DNA from: Pseudomonas sp. 21
GTDB lineage: Bacteria > Pseudomonadota > Gammaproteobacteria > Pseudomonadales > Pseudomonadaceae
Direction: 5' to 3'
Assembly: GCF_000955805.1 (NCBI RefSeq)
Contig: NZ_JYOA01000003.1
Span: 790,727 to 854,726 of the forward strand
DNA length: 64,000 nucleotides
The translations under genes were made by a program, and so were the position numbers. Each line of letters opens with the position of its first letter. Positions within the stretch are counted from its first letter, which is position 1. The notes beneath the pieces are model-generated. The model did no database searches and was not told the origin of the DNA. It was given only the letters and a program-made list of their open reading frames with translations. Of this stretch, positions 1 to 12,690 are shown one piece after another.

Positions 1-207
1 CTCATGCTGGAGCTGGCCGAGGACACCCTGGGCATGCGCGTGGAGGTGGTCGAGCGCTGGCAGGGCGTCTACGGCTCGCGCGGGCCGGGGCCGTTCTCCG
101 TGCTGCAGGCCGCCGACGGCATCACCGCCGTGCTGATGCACACCGGCGTCGGCATGAGCATCGGCCCGGCGCTGGGCGAGCGCACCGTGGCCGGGTTGTT
201 TGGCTGA
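1..207 (+). CDS. FAD-dependent oxidoreductase, C-terminal fragment
   Basis: This open frame enters from the left edge and ends at TGA 205-207, so only about the last 68 residues are visible. The tail (VLMHTGVGMSIGPALGE, then a short hydrophobic end) looks like the closing FAD-binding strand and helix of DAAO-type flavoproteins, where a Gly-rich GVGMSIGPALGE motif contacts the flavin. It resembles the TIGR03364-like oxidoreductases. The substrate cannot be told from this piece. The next gene starts 113 bp downstream on the same strand, across a REP palindrome, so the two are probably separate transcripts. Confidence 0.6.
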   Translation, partial: LMLELAEDTLGMRVEVVERWQGVYGSRGPGPFSVLQAADGITAVLMHTGVGMSIGPALGERTVAGLFG

Positions 208-270
208 CACGCAGCTGTCATCTGCCGTTCACCGGGTTCTGGTACTGCCGGCACACACGGATTCGCTTTT

Positions 271-299
271 TTGTAGGAGCGAGCAAGCTCGCTCCTACA
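271..299. repeat. REP palindrome, single copy
   Basis: TGTAGGAGCGAGC and GCTCGCTCCTACA face each other as a near-perfect palindrome between the FAD oxidoreductase fragment and zntB. It belongs to the GAGCGAGC class that recurs throughout this window. It could fold as a hairpin at the 3' end of the upstream transcript. Confidence 0.85.
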
Positions 300-319
300 G
301 GCTGCGCGCGCGGAGAGAC

Positions 320-1342
320 ATGAACCACAGCATCGTCCAGAGCCATCAGGATTCCGACCTGTTCGGCCTCCTCTATGGCTTCAGCTTTCGTCCCGGCCAG
401 CCCGGCCTGGAAATCGACTCGCCCACCGCGCTCCAGCGCCTGCAGGAGCCGCGGGCGACGGACGAGTTCCTCTGGTTGCACCTGAACCTGGCGCACGCCG
501 CGTGCGAGCGCTGGATGAAGTCGCACCTGGAGCTGCCCGACTACTTCTTCGAGACCCTGCGCGAAGGCTCGCGCTCCACCCGCATCGAGCATGTGGACGG
601 CGCGCTGCTGGCGGTGGTCAACGACGTGGTGTTCGACTTCAGCAGCCGCATGTCCTCGGACGTCGCCACGCTGTGGGTCTGCGCCCGTGGCCGCCTGCTG
701 GTGACTGCCCGCGCGCAGCCGCTGCGCTCGGTGGATACGCTGCGCTCCTCGGTGAAGCACGGCGAGAGCTTCAACTCGCCGCTGGAGCTGCTGGTCCACC
801 TGCTGCGCGACCAGGGCGAAATCCTTACCCGCATCGTTCGCGAGACCAGCATCAGCGTCGACCGCATCGAGGACCAGTTGCTGTCCTCGCGCCTCTCCGC
901 CAGCCGCGCCGACCTGGGCGGCATGCGCCGGGTGCTGGTGCGCCTGCAACGCCTGCTGGCGCTGGAGCCGGGCTCGCTGATGCGCCTGCTCAACCGCCCG
1001 CCGCTGTGGCTGAAGGAAGACGACGTGCGCGTGCTGCGCGAGGCCACCGAGGAATTCTCCCTGGTGATCAACGACCTCACGGCGCTGGGCGAACGCATCA
1101 AGCTGCTGCAGGAAGAGATCGCCGCGAAGATCAACGAGCAGAGCAACCGCACGCTGTTCACCCTCACCGTGGTCACGGTGCTGGCGCTGCCGATCAACAT
1201 CATCGCCGGCTTCTTCGGCATGAACGTCGGCGGCATTCCCTTCTCCAGCGACCCGGAAGGCTTCTGGATCCTGGTCGTGCTGGTGGCCAGCTTCACCGGC
1301 CTGGCCGGGCGCTGGGCGTTTCGCAAGCGCGACGACTACTGA
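320..1342 (+). CDS. zntB: CorA-family zinc transporter ZntB
   Basis: A 340-residue inner-membrane transporter of the CorA/ZntB family, which form pentameric channels moving divalent metal ions; ZntB members move Zn2+. A long soluble N-terminal region with helical stretches is followed by two C-terminal membrane helices (about residues 277-299 and 314-333). The family signature GMN lies at about residues 300-302, in the ZntB-like form GMNVGGIP. The ATG at 320 is chosen because GGAGAG stands just upstream; the frame is open further back, but that part is REP sequence. Separating ZntB from CorA rests on the GMNVGG context and length, so the metal is inferred. Confidence 0.8.
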   Translation: MNHSIVQSHQDSDLFGLLYGFSFRPGQPGLEIDSPTALQRLQEPRATDEFLWLHLNLAHAACERWMKSHLELPDYFFETLREGSRSTRIEHVDGALLAVVNDVVFDFSSRMSSDVATLWVCARGRLLVTARAQPLRSVDTLRSSVKHGESFNSPLELLVHLLRDQGEILTRIVRETSISVDRIEDQLLSSRLSASRADLGGMRRVLVRLQRLLALEPGSLMRLLNRPPLWLKEDDVRVLREATEEFSLVINDLTALGERIKLLQEEIAAKINEQSNRTLFTLTVVTVLALPINIIAGFFGMNVGGIPFSSDPEGFWILVVLVASFTGLAGRWAFRKRDDY

Positions 1343-1352
1343 CGGAGCTTAC

Positions 1353-1402
1353 CTGTAGGAGCGGGCCATGCCCGCGATCGCCCGCATGGCCCGCTCCTAC
1401 AG
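1353..1402. repeat. REP palindrome, GCGGGCCATGCCCGC class
   Basis: CTGTAGGAGCGGGCCATGC and its exact complement GCATGGCCCGCTCCTACAG flank a 12-base centre, making a long cruciform-capable repeat 10 bp after the zntB stop codon. The core differs from the GAGCGAGC class. The same variant recurs at 44068-44116. Confidence 0.9.
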
Positions 1403-1453
1403 GTTCACACCGGCGTTACCCGGCTCTTACGCTCGGGCCAAACCTCGCCCAGA

Positions 1454-1482
1454 TAAAAAAAGACCGGCTCACAGGCCGGTCG
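1454..1482 (-). terminator. Rho-independent terminator of the phhABC operon
   Basis: Read on the minus strand, GACCGGC pairs with GCCGGTC across a 6-base loop and is followed by a run of seven T. It lies about 20 bp beyond the phhC stop codon, where an operon terminator is expected. Confidence 0.85.
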
Positions 1483-1500
1483 AGGGGGAAGAATTCGTCG

Positions 1501-2697
1501 TCAGCGGCAGACGCGGGCGATGGCCGCTGCCAGGTGGTCCAGGCGTTCGCCGTCGAGCCCGGCGATGTTGGCGCGGCCGCTGCTGACCAGGTAGATGCTG
1601 TGCTCCTCGCGCAGGATGCGCACCTGCTCGGCCTGCAGGCCGGTATAGGAGAACATGCCGCGCTGGATGGCGATGTGCGCAAAGCGCTCCGCCAGCCCGT
1701 GGGGGCGCAGGGCTTCCACCAGGCCGATACGCAGGTCGGCGATGCGCCCGCGCATGGCGTCCAGTTCCGCCAGCCACAGGCTCTTCAGTTCCGGGTCGCC
1801 GAGGATGGCGGCGACCACTTCGGCGCCGTGGGCCGGTGGGGTGGACCACAGGTTGCGGGCGAACAGGGCCAGCTGGCTGCGGATGTCGGTGAGCTTGTCG
1901 GCATTCTCGGCGCAGACGATCAGCGCGCCGACGCGGTCGCGGTAGAGGCCGAAGTTCTTCGAGCAGGAGCTGGTGATCAGCACTTCCGGCAGGCTCTCGG
2001 CCAGCAGGCGCACGGAGTACGCGTCCTCCTCCAGCCCATCGCCCAGGCCCTGGTAAGCGAAGTCCAGCAACGGCAGCAGCTCGCGGCGACGGACGATCTC
2101 CAGCACGCGCTGCCATTGCGCGTGATCCAGGTCGAAGCCGGTGGGGTTGTGGCAGCAGGCGTGCAGCAGCACCACGTCGCCCTGCGGGATTTTCTCCAGC
2201 ATGGCGAACATGGCCTCCGCGTCGAGGCGGTTGTCCGCGCCGACATAGGGGTAGTGCTTGATCGGCACGCCGGCGGCGGCGAACAGGGTCTCGTGGATCG
2301 GCCAGGTCGGGTCGCTCAGCCAGATATTTTTCCCCGGCAGGCAATGGGCGATGAACTCCGCCGCCAGGCGCAGGGCGCCGGTGCCGCCGGGCGTCTGCGT
2401 GGCATCGGCACGCGAATCGGCCAGCAGCGGCGAGGTGACGCCCAGCACCTGCTCACACAGGCGTGCGGCGAACAGCGCGTCGCCGTGGCTGCCGACGTAG
2501 CTCTTGGTGGTCTCGCTATCCACCAGGCGCTGCTCGGCGAGCTTCACCGCGCGGGGGATCGGCGTGAGGCCCTGGGCGTCCTTGTAGACGCCCACGCCAA
2601 GGTCGAGCCGCGCGGGGTTGGGGTCCGCCCGATAGGCTTCGAGCAGGCCCAGGATCGGGTCGCCCGGTACGCGGGTGACCTTGGCGAAATGACTCAT
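1501..2697 (-). CDS. phhC: Aromatic amino acid aminotransferase PhhC
   Basis: A 398-residue PLP-dependent class I aminotransferase of the AspC/TyrB type. It exchanges the amino group between aromatic amino acids and 2-oxoglutarate; in this operon it passes tyrosine made by PhhA on towards 4-hydroxyphenylpyruvate. The PLP lysine is K247 in [13 protein letters not shown], and the HNPTG cofactor motif is at 183-187. Its ATG overlaps the phhB stop as ATGA, which implies translational coupling. phhC is last in the operon phhA-phhB-phhC and is followed by a terminator. Family identity is firm; the aromatic preference rests on the operon. Confidence 0.92.
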   Translation of the reverse strand: MSHFAKVTRVPGDPILGLLEAYRADPNPARLDLGVGVYKDAQGLTPIPRAVKLAEQRLVDSETTKSYVGSHGDALFAARLCEQVLGVTSPLLADSRADATQTPGGTGALRLAAEFIAHCLPGKNIWLSDPTWPIHETLFAAAGVPIKHYPYVGADNRLDAEAMFAMLEKIPQGDVVLLHACCHNPTGFDLDHAQWQRVLEIVRRRELLPLLDFAYQGLGDGLEEDAYSVRLLAESLPEVLITSSCSKNFGLYRDRVGALIVCAENADKLTDIRSQLALFARNLWSTPPAHGAEVVAAILGDPELKSLWLAELDAMRGRIADLRIGLVEALRPHGLAERFAHIAIQRGMFSYTGLQAEQVRILREEHSIYLVSSGRANIAGLDGERLDHLAAAIARVCR

Positions 2698-3050
2698 TTG
2701 CGTCCCTCTGCTTTCGCGGCCAGCTCGTCGGTGCGCGCGGCCATGATGAAGTCGTTGCGGTGCAGGCCCTTCAGCTCGTGGCTCCACCAGGTGACGGTGA
2801 CCTTGCCCCACTGGGTGAGCAGGTCGGGGTGGTGGCCTTCTTCCTCGGCAATGGCGCCCACTGCGTTGGTGAAGGCCAGGGCGTGCCTGAAGTTCTTGAA
2901 CAGGAAGACCCGCTCCAGTTCCATGTGATCGTCACGGACCTCGATGTTCCAGTCCGGAATCTGCTTGATCAGCACCGCCAGTTCTTCGTCGGACACCTTC
3001 GGGGCGTCGGCGCGGCAGGCTTCGCAATGGGCTTGGGTGAGTGCGGTCAT
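2694..3050 (-). CDS. phhB: Pterin-4a-carbinolamine dehydratase PhhB
   Basis: A 118-residue DCoH/PCD-family enzyme. It dehydrates the 4a-hydroxytetrahydropterin released by phenylalanine hydroxylase so the pterin cofactor can be recycled. The family core HHPDL with the [12 protein letters not shown] stretch is intact, including the histidine pair expected at the active site. Length matches Pseudomonas PhhB. The gene lies 105 bp after phhA and overlaps phhC by 4 bp. The phhA-phhB gap holds a GCTCGCGA/TCGCGAGC inverted repeat (about 3087-3114), which could form a hairpin that tunes expression within the operon. Confidence 0.95.
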   Translation of the reverse strand: MTALTQAHCEACRADAPKVSDEELAVLIKQIPDWNIEVRDDHMELERVFLFKNFRHALAFTNAVGAIAEEEGHHPDLLTQWGKVTVTWWSHELKGLHRNDFIMAARTDELAAKAEGRK

Positions 3051-3155
3051 GAAAGGTTCTCCTTGTCGTGGGGGGGCATAGGAGTGCGCTCGCGAACCAT
3101 CTTAGGCTCGCGAGCACGTCTCATCCTAGGCACAGATGGGATCGATTGCAGCGGA

Positions 3156-3944
3156 TCAGGCGGCCTGTTTCGGCGGAAACTTCGGCGCGTGCAGGCCCAG
3201 GTGCATGGCTTCGCGCACCAGCGCCATGATGTCCTCATGGGCCAGCTCGAACAGGCGCTTGAGCTCGGGCAGCACGAAGTACAGGGGCTGCAGGATGTCG
3301 ATGCGGTACGGCGTACGCATGCATTCCAGCGGATCGAAGGGCTGGTGTTCAGGCGCGTCGGAAAGGCTGTAGACCGTCTCCTTGGGCGAGGAGAGGATGC
3401 CGCCCCCGTAGATGCGCAGGCCTTGCGGGGTGTCGAGCAGGCCGAATTCGATGGTCATCCAGTAGAGGCGGGCGAGGAACACGCGCTCTTCCTTGCTGGC
3501 GGCCAGGCCGAGCTTGCCGTAGGTGTGGGTGAACTCGGCGAACCAGGGGTTGGTCAGTAGCGGGCAGTGGCCGAAGATCTCGTGGAAGATGTCCGGTTCC
3601 TGCAGGTAGTCCAGCTCTTCCGGGGTGCGGATGAAGGTCGCGACGGGGAATTGCTGGCTGGCCAGCAACTCGAAGAAGGTCTGGAAGGGAATCAGCGCCG
3701 GCACCCGCGCCACGCGCCAGCCGGTGGCGGCCTGGAGCACCCGGTTGACCTCGCCCAGTTGCGGGATGCGCTCATGGGGCAGGCCGAGCTGCTCAATGCC
3801 GTCCAGGTATTCCTGGCACGCGCGGCCCTCGATCACTTTCAGCTGGCGGGTGATCAGGGTATTCCAGACCTGATGTTCGGCTTCCGGGTAGTGGATAAAG
3901 CCATCTTCGTCAGGCTGGCGGGCCACGTACTGCGTTGTCTTCAT
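3156..3944 (-). CDS. phhA: Phenylalanine 4-hydroxylase PhhA
   Basis: A 262-residue tetrahydropterin- and iron-dependent hydroxylase that converts phenylalanine to tyrosine, the first step of phenylalanine catabolism in Pseudomonas. The iron ligands are visible: H121 and H126 in HEIFGH, and E166 in WMTIEFGLL. The chosen ATG at 3944 gives the usual bacterial length and is preceded by GAGGG. The frame stays open upstream without a ribosome site. It is the first gene of phhABC and is transcribed away from phhR. The leader carries ACAACAACAAGG, a CA-rich motif of the kind bound by Hfq/Crc. Confidence 0.96.
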   Translation of the reverse strand: MKTTQYVARQPDEDGFIHYPEAEHQVWNTLITRQLKVIEGRACQEYLDGIEQLGLPHERIPQLGEVNRVLQAATGWRVARVPALIPFQTFFELLASQQFPVATFIRTPEELDYLQEPDIFHEIFGHCPLLTNPWFAEFTHTYGKLGLAASKEERVFLARLYWMTIEFGLLDTPQGLRIYGGGILSSPKETVYSLSDAPEHQPFDPLECMRTPYRIDILQPLYFVLPELKRLFELAHEDIMALVREAMHLGLHAPKFPPKQAA

Positions 3945-4002
3945 GGGTGCCCTCATAGGTCCTGTGGCTTCGAGGCCTTGTTGTTGTGATGACCAACAGA
4001 TA

Positions 4003-4017
4003 GCGCGAGTCGTGCCG
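4003..4017 (-). promoter_or_regulatory. Possible sigma-54 promoter of phhA (weak)
   Basis: On the minus strand, CGGCAC, five bases, then GCGC keeps the GG and GC dinucleotides at the -24/-12 spacing (GG-N10-GC), but the -12 half is poor. It lies about 60 bp upstream of the phhA ATG and 50 bp from the PhhR box. Sigma-54 dependence was reported for P. aeruginosa phhA, whereas P. putida PhhR works with sigma-70. The match alone decides nothing. Confidence 0.3.
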
Positions 4018-4066
4018 CCGAACAGCCCCCTCGGCGCTGCGCGGGCAAGCTCGCGGCACGTCAATC

Positions 4067-4084
4067 CGTAAAGAAAATATTACG
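4067..4084. promoter_or_regulatory. PhhR/TyrR box between phhA and phhR
   Basis: CGTAAA, six bases (GAAAAT), then ATTACG forms a near-palindrome fitting the TyrR/PhhR pattern TGTAAA-N6-TTTACA. It is centred about 130 bp upstream of the phhA start and 140 bp upstream of phhR, in the only AT-rich patch of the divergent region. PhhR binding here is inferred from motif and position. Confidence 0.7.
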
Positions 4085-4215
4085 ATTGGCGGCGCGGGTA
4101 TCCGGCCATGGCTTGAAGGTGCGGTGATCTGTCACATATTCTTGACGGTAATTTCCGGCCGCCTTGCGAAAATCCGTGCCGGAGTGCCCACCACAACGAC
4201 AACCACGGGCCCGCC

Positions 4216-5778
4216 ATGCGCATCAAAGTGCACTGCCAGAACCGCGTCGGCATCCTGCGCGACATCCTCAACCTGCTGGTCGACTACGGCATCAACGTCA
4301 ACCGTGGCGAAGTCGGCGGCGAGCAGGGCAACGCCATCTACCTGCTCTGCCCGAACCTCATCAACCTGCAGTTCCAGTCGCTCAAGCCCAAGCTCGAAGC
4401 GGTGCCCGGCGTGTTCGGCGTCAAGCGCGTCGGCCTGATGCCCAGCGAGCGCCGCCACCTGGAGCTGAACGCGCTGCTGGCGGCGCTGGAGTTCCCGGTG
4501 CTGTCCATCGACATGGCTGGGCAGATAGTCGCCGGCAACCGTGCCGCTGCGCAGCTGCTGGGTGTGCGCGTGGATGAGGTGCCGGGCATCCCGCTGTCAC
4601 GTTACGTCGAGGACCTCGACCTGCCCGAATTGGTGCGGGCCAACAAGGCGCGCATCAATGGCCTGCGGGTGAAGGTGAAGGGTGACGTGTTCCTCGCCGA
4701 CATCGCGCCGCTGCAGACCGAACATGACGAAAGCGAAGCGCTGGCCGGTGCCGTGCTCACCCTGCACCGCGCCGACCGTGTCGGCGAGCGCATCTACAAC
4801 GTGCGCCGCCTGGAGCTGCGCGGCTTCGACAGCATCTTCCAGAGCTCGCGGGTGATGGCCGCCGTGGTCCGTGAAGCACGCCGTATGGCGCCACTGGACG
4901 CGCCGCTGCTGATCGAGGGCGAAACGGGCACCGGCAAGGAGTTGCTGGCCCGCGCCTGCCACCTCGCCAGCCCGCGCGGGCAGTCGCCGTTCATGGCGCT
5001 GAACTGCGCCGGCCTGCCCGAATCGATGGCCGAGACCGAGTTGTTCGGCTACGGCCCCGGCGCCTTCGAAGGCGCGCGTCCGGAAGGCAAGCTCGGCCTG
5101 CTGGAGCTGACCGCCGGCGGCACGCTGTTCCTCGATGGCGTCGGCGAGATGAGCCCGCGCCTGCAGGCCAAGTTGCTGCGCTTCCTGCAGGACGGCTGCT
5201 TCCGCCGGGTGGGCAGCGACGAGGAGGTGTACCTGGACGTGCGGGTGATCTGCGCGACCCAGGTGGACCTGTCCGAGCTGTGCACCAAGGGTGAGTTCCG
5301 CCAGGACCTCTACCACCGACTCAACGTACTGTCGCTGCACATCCCGCCGCTGCGCGAGTGCCTGGACGGCCTGGAGCCGCTGGTGGAACACTTCCTCGAC
5401 CAGGCCAGCCGGCAGATCGGCTGCTCGCTGCCCAAGCTCTCGCCACAGGCCCTGGACCGCCTCGGCCGCTACCACTGGCCGGGCAACGTGCGGCAGCTGG
5501 AGAACGCGCTGTTCCAGGCGGTTTCGCTGTGCGAAGGCGGCACCATCCGCCCCGAGCACATCCGCCTGCCGGACTACGGCGCGCCGCATCCGCTGGGAGA
5601 CTTCTCCCTGGAAGGCGGGCTGGATGCCATCGTCGGCCGGTTCGAGAGGGCGGTGCTGGAGCGGCTCTACCGCGAGCACCCGAGCAGCCGGCAGTTGGGC
5701 AAGCGGCTCGGGGTGTCGCACACCACCATTGCCAACAAGCTGCGGACGCATGGGTTGGGGCACAACGAGGAGTCCTGA
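4216..5778 (+). CDS. phhR: PhhR, TyrR-type regulator of aromatic amino acid catabolism
   Basis: A 520-residue TyrR-family regulator. It has an ACT-like ligand domain (about 1-75), a PAS domain (about 80-190), an AAA+ module (about 206-430) and a C-terminal Fis-type helix-turn-helix (about 475-515). Walker A is GETGTGKE at 235-242. Two hallmarks of true sigma-54 activators are altered: the GAFTGA loop reads GAFEGA (282-287), and the Walker B DE pair reads DG in LFLDGVGEM. This suggests a regulator that works without sigma-54 remodelling. It is divergent from phhA with a PhhR box between them. The ATG opens directly on the ACT domain. Confidence 0.94.
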   Translation: MRIKVHCQNRVGILRDILNLLVDYGINVNRGEVGGEQGNAIYLLCPNLINLQFQSLKPKLEAVPGVFGVKRVGLMPSERRHLELNALLAALEFPVLSIDMAGQIVAGNRAAAQLLGVRVDEVPGIPLSRYVEDLDLPELVRANKARINGLRVKVKGDVFLADIAPLQTEHDESEALAGAVLTLHRADRVGERIYNVRRLELRGFDSIFQSSRVMAAVVREARRMAPLDAPLLIEGETGTGKELLARACHLASPRGQSPFMALNCAGLPESMAETELFGYGPGAFEGARPEGKLGLLELTAGGTLFLDGVGEMSPRLQAKLLRFLQDGCFRRVGSDEEVYLDVRVICATQVDLSELCTKGEFRQDLYHRLNVLSLHIPPLRECLDGLEPLVEHFLDQASRQIGCSLPKLSPQALDRLGRYHWPGNVRQLENALFQAVSLCEGGTIRPEHIRLPDYGAPHPLGDFSLEGGLDAIVGRFERAVLERLYREHPSSRQLGKRLGVSHTTIANKLRTHGLGHNEES

Positions 5779-5841
5779 ACCGGGCTCCTTCCACAGGAGC
5801 GTGCTCTGCCCGCGATCCGTCGGCAGGGCCGACGGGGCCAG

Positions 5842-6210
5842 TCACCAGGTCTTCGGCCGATAGCCCTTCACGCAGGCTCGCACCTCATCGTCGATCACAT
5901 TGCCCGGCTTGATGCAGTCGGACAGCTTGCGCGGGCTGTCGCTGTAGGGCGAGCTCGCCGGTGCCGGCTGCGCGCCGGCCGGGGAAAGCCCCAGCCGGCT
6001 TTGCAGCACCACCCAGCGCTCCGCCAGCCAGGCATGGCCGGCCGGATTGCGCCACAGGGCGGTACCGGCAGCGAGGATCAGCAGCGGAATGAGGAACCAC
6101 AGCAGTGGCTTCACCAGCATCCGCCAGTTGCGCTTCGGGTCTTCGGGCGGCTTCTGCTTGTTCTGCTGCCTGACCTGCTCCCAGTAATAGTCGCGATCAC
6201 GGTCGCTCAT
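5842..6210 (-). CDS. Hypothetical single-pass membrane protein
   Basis: A 122-residue protein of unknown function. A charged N-terminus (MSDRDRDYYWEQVRQQ, then a KPPEDPKR stretch) precedes one hydrophobic helix at about residues 33-50 (LVKPLLWFLIPLLILAAGTA) and a Pro/Ala/Ser-rich segment. The C-terminal part has two cysteines (CIKPGNV and ACVKGY) that could form a disulfide. The topology suggests a short cytoplasmic tail and a roughly 70-residue periplasmic domain. It is convergent with phhR and divergent from lhr, so it looks like a single-gene transcript. Confidence 0.7.
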   Translation of the reverse strand: MSDRDRDYYWEQVRQQNKQKPPEDPKRNWRMLVKPLLWFLIPLLILAAGTALWRNPAGHAWLAERWVVLQSRLGLSPAGAQPAPASSPYSDSPRKLSDCIKPGNVIDDEVRACVKGYRPKTW

Positions 6211-6321
6211 CGATGTACTTCCGCCGGGTGGATGCGTGAAGAGTAACGGCTGGCGCGGTCCGCGGCGAGGCGCGATCAGTGGTCCTTGTGACGGCCTTCG
6301 CGCACCACCATATTGGTCCGC

Positions 6322-10638
<4,317 letters not shown>

Positions 10639-10695
10639 GCCGGGCGCGGCTGACGTACACTCAGCGGCACGGAAGTTTCTCCTTGCGAGGCTGTG

Positions 10696-12216
10696 ATGTC
10701 TTCCTGCGAGCCCCCGAGTCTGCCCGCCCTGTTGCGCCAGTGGTGGTTCCTGCCGCTGCTGGCGCTTGCGCTGTGCCTGCGCCTGTATGAACTGACCGGC
10801 TCGGCCATCTGGGGCGACGAAAGCTCCAGCCTGTTCCTCGCCCGCTATTCGCCATTGCAACTCTGGCAGCACGCCGCCCACGACGTGCATCCGCCGCTGT
10901 ACTTCTACCTGCTGCACCTGTGGACCGGGCTGCTTGGCGAGGGTGTGCTGTCGCTGCGCCTGTTCAGCGCGGTGTTCGGTACGGTCGCGGTGTTCCTCGG
11001 CGGCTGGCTGGCCTGGCGCCTCGCCAGTCGCCGCGCGGCGTTGCTCGCCGTCGTGTTGCTGGCGCTGCTGCCCACGGCGGTGCGCTACAGCCAGGAAGTG
11101 CGCATGTATTCGCTGCTCGGCTGCTGGCTGCTGGCCGCGACACTGGCCTTGCTCTACTGGCTGGACGAGGGCAAGCGCCGCCACCTGCTGGCCTACGTGC
11201 TGCTGATGGCCGCGGCGTTCTACACCCACTACTTCAGCCTGTTCGGCCTGCTGGTGCATTGGGCCTGGCTGGCGTTGCTGCCGAACAGTCCGCTGCGCCG
11301 CCGCGACTGGTGGCTGGCGAACCTGGCCATCGCTGCGCTGTTCCTGCCCTGGTTGCCCGGCCTGCTGGACCTGGTTCGCCACATGGCGGTGCTGGTCGCT
11401 GGCGGAGACGTGGGCTGGGAGCCGCCAGTGGATGCCCGTTCCGTCCCGTCGATGCTCTGGCAATGGCTGGCGCAGTCCGATGGCAACGAGCTGTCGTGGC
11501 CTCTGCTGGTGGGCGTGCCGTTGCTGGTGCTGGGGGCGATGCTGCTGGTGCTGCATCGGGATCGCAGCCGCCAGCGCGCCGGTGTGTTGCTCTCGCTGTA
11601 TGTCGGCCTGCCGCTGCTGGGGCTGTATGGCGTGTCCTTCGTCTCGCCGGTGTTCGTCGAGCGCTACCTGACGGCCTTTGCGCTGGGCCTGCCGCTGCTG
11701 TTCGCGGTGGCGCTGGACCGCCTGCTGGAAGCACGGCGGGCGCTGGGAGTGGTGACGCTGGCAACGTTGCTCGGCTTGCAGGGCCTGGGGCTGGCGCGCG
11801 CCTACGAGACGGACCCGGACGAGCAGTTCGACGGCATGGTCGCCTACGTCAATGCCCATTACCGCGCCGGCGACCGGGTGGTGGTGGACGATATCCTCTG
11901 GTACCTGGCGTTCCGTTACTACAACCGCACCGGCAGCGAACCGCTGCTGTACACCGCGCCGGCCGCGGATGGTTCGTCCGGACGGCCGGGGCACTATGGT
12001 TTCGGTTCGCTGATCGATGACCGCCAGCACAGCTTCGTCGATCGCCTGGCCGACCTGCCGCAAGGTGATGGCCGAGTCTGGCTGGTGATGAGTCGCTACA
12101 ACGACGAGGAGATTCCCGACGTGCCCGCCAGTTGGCGCCGCATCGCCCAGCATGCGGGCGGGGAAGTGCAGGCTCTGCTGTTCGAGCGCGCGTCGATGCG
12201 TAACGCCGCGCGCTGA
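10696..12216 (+). CDS. Glycosyltransferase family 39 (ArnT/PMT-like) membrane protein
   Basis: A 506-residue GT-C-fold membrane glycosyltransferase with about ten to eleven hydrophobic helices and a soluble C-terminal domain. The first periplasmic loop holds the catalytic-type acid motif WGDESSSLF, followed by DVHPPLYFYLLHLW, both typical of the PMT/ArnT superfamily that uses polyprenyl-phosphate sugars. Acceptor and sugar are unknown. ATG 10696 is preferred to the overlapping GTG 10693. The gene starts 57 bp after lhr and may be cotranscribed, although function gives no link. The family is clear; a specific role in lipid A or protein glycosylation is not. Confidence 0.8.
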   Translation: MSSCEPPSLPALLRQWWFLPLLALALCLRLYELTGSAIWGDESSSLFLARYSPLQLWQHAAHDVHPPLYFYLLHLWTGLLGEGVLSLRLFSAVFGTVAVFLGGWLAWRLASRRAALLAVVLLALLPTAVRYSQEVRMYSLLGCWLLAATLALLYWLDEGKRRHLLAYVLLMAAAFYTHYFSLFGLLVHWAWLALLPNSPLRRRDWWLANLAIAALFLPWLPGLLDLVRHMAVLVAGGDVGWEPPVDARSVPSMLWQWLAQSDGNELSWPLLVGVPLLVLGAMLLVLHRDRSRQRAGVLLSLYVGLPLLGLYGVSFVSPVFVERYLTAFALGLPLLFAVALDRLLEARRALGVVTLATLLGLQGLGLARAYETDPDEQFDGMVAYVNAHYRAGDRVVVDDILWYLAFRYYNRTGSEPLLYTAPAADGSSGRPGHYGFGSLIDDRQHSFVDRLADLPQGDGRVWLVMSRYNDEEIPDVPASWRRIAQHAGGEVQALLFERASMRNAAR

Positions 12217-12228
12217 CTGCTCAGTGGC

Positions 12229-12546
12229 TCAGAAGCGGATGCGCCCGGTGAAGGCGTCCTTGAGCATCACCCAGTCGCCCATCAGCGACCACAGCGGGTA
12301 CTTGAAGGTGGCGGGGCGGTTCTTCTCGAACACGAAATGGCCGACCCAGGCGAAGCCGTAGCCGGCCAGCGGCATGGCCAGCAGCCACAACCAGTGCCCG
12401 CTGACGATGGCGTAGGCGAGGATCGACAGCACCAGCAGGCTGCCCACGTAATGCAGGCGACGGCACACGGCGTTGCTGTGCTCCTGCAGGTAATACGGGT
12501 AGAACTCGGCGAAGCTCTGGAATCGATCGGCGGTCTGGGTGCTCAT
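12229..12546 (-). CDS. DUF962/Mpo1-like membrane protein
   Basis: A 105-residue small membrane protein of the DUF962 (YGL010w/Mpo1-like) family. The yeast member is an iron-dependent dioxygenase acting on 2-hydroxy fatty acids; the bacterial role is unproven. The conserved N-terminal region FYPYYLQEHSNAVCRRLHYVG carries the family histidines, and a second conserved stretch, GHFVFEKNRPATF, follows two hydrophobic helices. The leader has GGAGG just before the ATG and a CA-rich ACAACAACAGG. It is convergent with the glycosyltransferase (12 bp apart) and divergent from the AraC regulator. Confidence 0.85.
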   Translation of the reverse strand: MSTQTADRFQSFAEFYPYYLQEHSNAVCRRLHYVGSLLVLSILAYAIVSGHWLWLLAMPLAGYGFAWVGHFVFEKNRPATFKYPLWSLMGDWVMLKDAFTGRIRF

Positions 12547-12610
12547 GGCGCACCTCCTGTTGTTGTGGTGGCCCAGTGTAGGACGGAGCCGTCGGACTTG
12601 CGGATGGCAT

Positions 12611-12633
12611 GGGGGACCAGTTTAGTATCCCCC
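12611..12633. repeat. Inverted repeat between DUF962 and araC-type genes
   Basis: GGGGGA, eleven bases, TCCCCC: six-base arms 58 bp upstream of the AraC-type start codon and 65 bp from the DUF962 start. The central bases (TTTAGTAT) are AT-rich for this genome. It may be an operator or part of a promoter. No regulator is assigned. Confidence 0.4.
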
Positions 12634-12690
12634 TGCGCCGCCGGCTGTCTCGCGGTGGCGCCGTTGACCACCATAACCAGAAGAAAACGC

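Noticed and set aside
502..2928. Open frame of about 800 codons on the plus strand across zntB and phhC
   Set aside because: It overlaps two well-supported genes in the wrong frame or strand and shows no family motif.
3083..3117. Terminator between phhA and phhB
   Set aside because: The GCTCGCGA inverted repeat has no T-run and phhBC clearly continue the operon.
4003..4017. Firm sigma-54 promoter for phhA
   Set aside because: Only the GG and GC dinucleotides match well, and PhhR lacks sigma-54 activator hallmarks; kept as a low-confidence entry.
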